Shown one piece after another: positions 63,913 through 64,000 of a DNA stretch of 64,000 nucleotides (positions within the stretch are counted from its first letter, which is position 1; each line of letters begins with the position of its first letter). This DNA comes from Allobranchiibius sp. CTAmp26 (GTDB lineage: Bacteria > Actinomycetota > Actinomycetes > Actinomycetales > Dermatophilaceae): contig NZ_JAGEKR010000024.1 of assembly GCF_017565405.1 (NCBI RefSeq), forward strand, positions 62,001 to 126,000, written 5' to 3'. A program made the position numbers and the translations under genes. The notes under the pieces are model-generated. The model saw only the letters and a program-made list of their open reading frames with translations, was not told where the DNA came from and searched no databases.

Positions 63913-64000
63913 TCAGGTCCGCCGGATCCGGAACTCGCCCTTGGCGGTCGACGGGTCGACCACGCGGCCGCCCTGGACGATCTGCGCCTTGCCGGACTCC
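63913..64000 (-). CDS. C-terminal end of an unidentified protein (cut by window edge)
   Basis: The last ~28 codons of a minus-strand gene are visible, ending GEFRIRRT before the stop at 63913-63915. The reading is open to the window edge, and codon use (GC-rich third positions) fits a real gene converging on glpD. The family cannot be told from so short a fragment. Confidence 0.5.
   Translation of the reverse strand, partial: ESGKAQIVQGGRVVDPSTAKGEFRIRRT

Overview
The window is a high-GC chromosomal segment from an actinobacterium. The gene set (GTP-type PEP carboxykinase, LytR_C and DUF3105 proteins, Clp-N/HTH pair, GH65 phosphorylase with beta-PGM, oxygen-dependent cob pathway) and the many leaderless promoters fit the order Micrococcales; a Dermacoccaceae- or Intrasporangiaceae-like genome is a guess, since no rRNA is present. 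No phage, IS element, CRISPR array or replication origin was seen.

Layout. (1) 1-4300: two LytR_C proteins, a HerA-like ATPase and a small VapB-like protein. (2) 3430-5850: a patchy accessory stretch around a tRNA-Ser(CGA), with a membrane protein, an ABM-fold protein, a duplicated gene end and two gene-poor gaps. (3) 5850-16840: GT39-type membrane protein, sugar porter, APC permease, tadA/upp, small envelope proteins, peptide deformylase, SMP-30 lactonase, tRNA-Arg(ACG) and an unassigned MFS carrier. (4) 16870-28900: oxidoreductase, HTH/Clp-N pair, beta-PGM/GH65, two DUF3105 proteins, CorA, pckG, siderophore-interacting protein and a YdeI protein. (5) 28890-59580: an apparently near-complete oxygen-dependent cobalamin pathway in several transcription units, interrupted by kynU, a VapBC module, a lipoprotein, two GNATs, a MerR regulator and an eight-repeat RCC1 surface protein. 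(6) 59600-64000: glpK-glpF and divergent glpD, then the end of an unidentified gene.

Cobalamin logic. CobA, CobI+CobJ (one chain), CobG, CobM, CobF, CobK, CobL and CobH build hydrogenobyrinate. CobB (fused to a CobC/CobD-type PLP enzyme) makes the a,c-diamide. CobN with a single-chain ChlI-ChlD-like ATPase would insert cobalt. CobO, CobQ, CbiB, CobU, CobS, BluB-CobT and a CobC-like phosphatase finish the coenzyme. I did not see a CobR-type reductase or an L-threonine kinase. Two cobalamin riboswitches sit only in front of cobN-bluB/cobT and of the long chlID-to-cbiB operon; the other cob units start from leaderless promoters that leave no room for one.

Regulation seen in the bases. Three perfect 16-bp TGTGA-N6-TCACA palindromes (CRP/GlxR-type sites) precede pckG, the MFS gene at 15114 and the glpFK/glpD divergence. 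At least fourteen genes have a TANNNT -10 box 6-8 nt before the start codon. A repeated GGACATGCA palindrome brackets the GNAT-MerR pair, and a nested four-copy inverted repeat lies after pckG.
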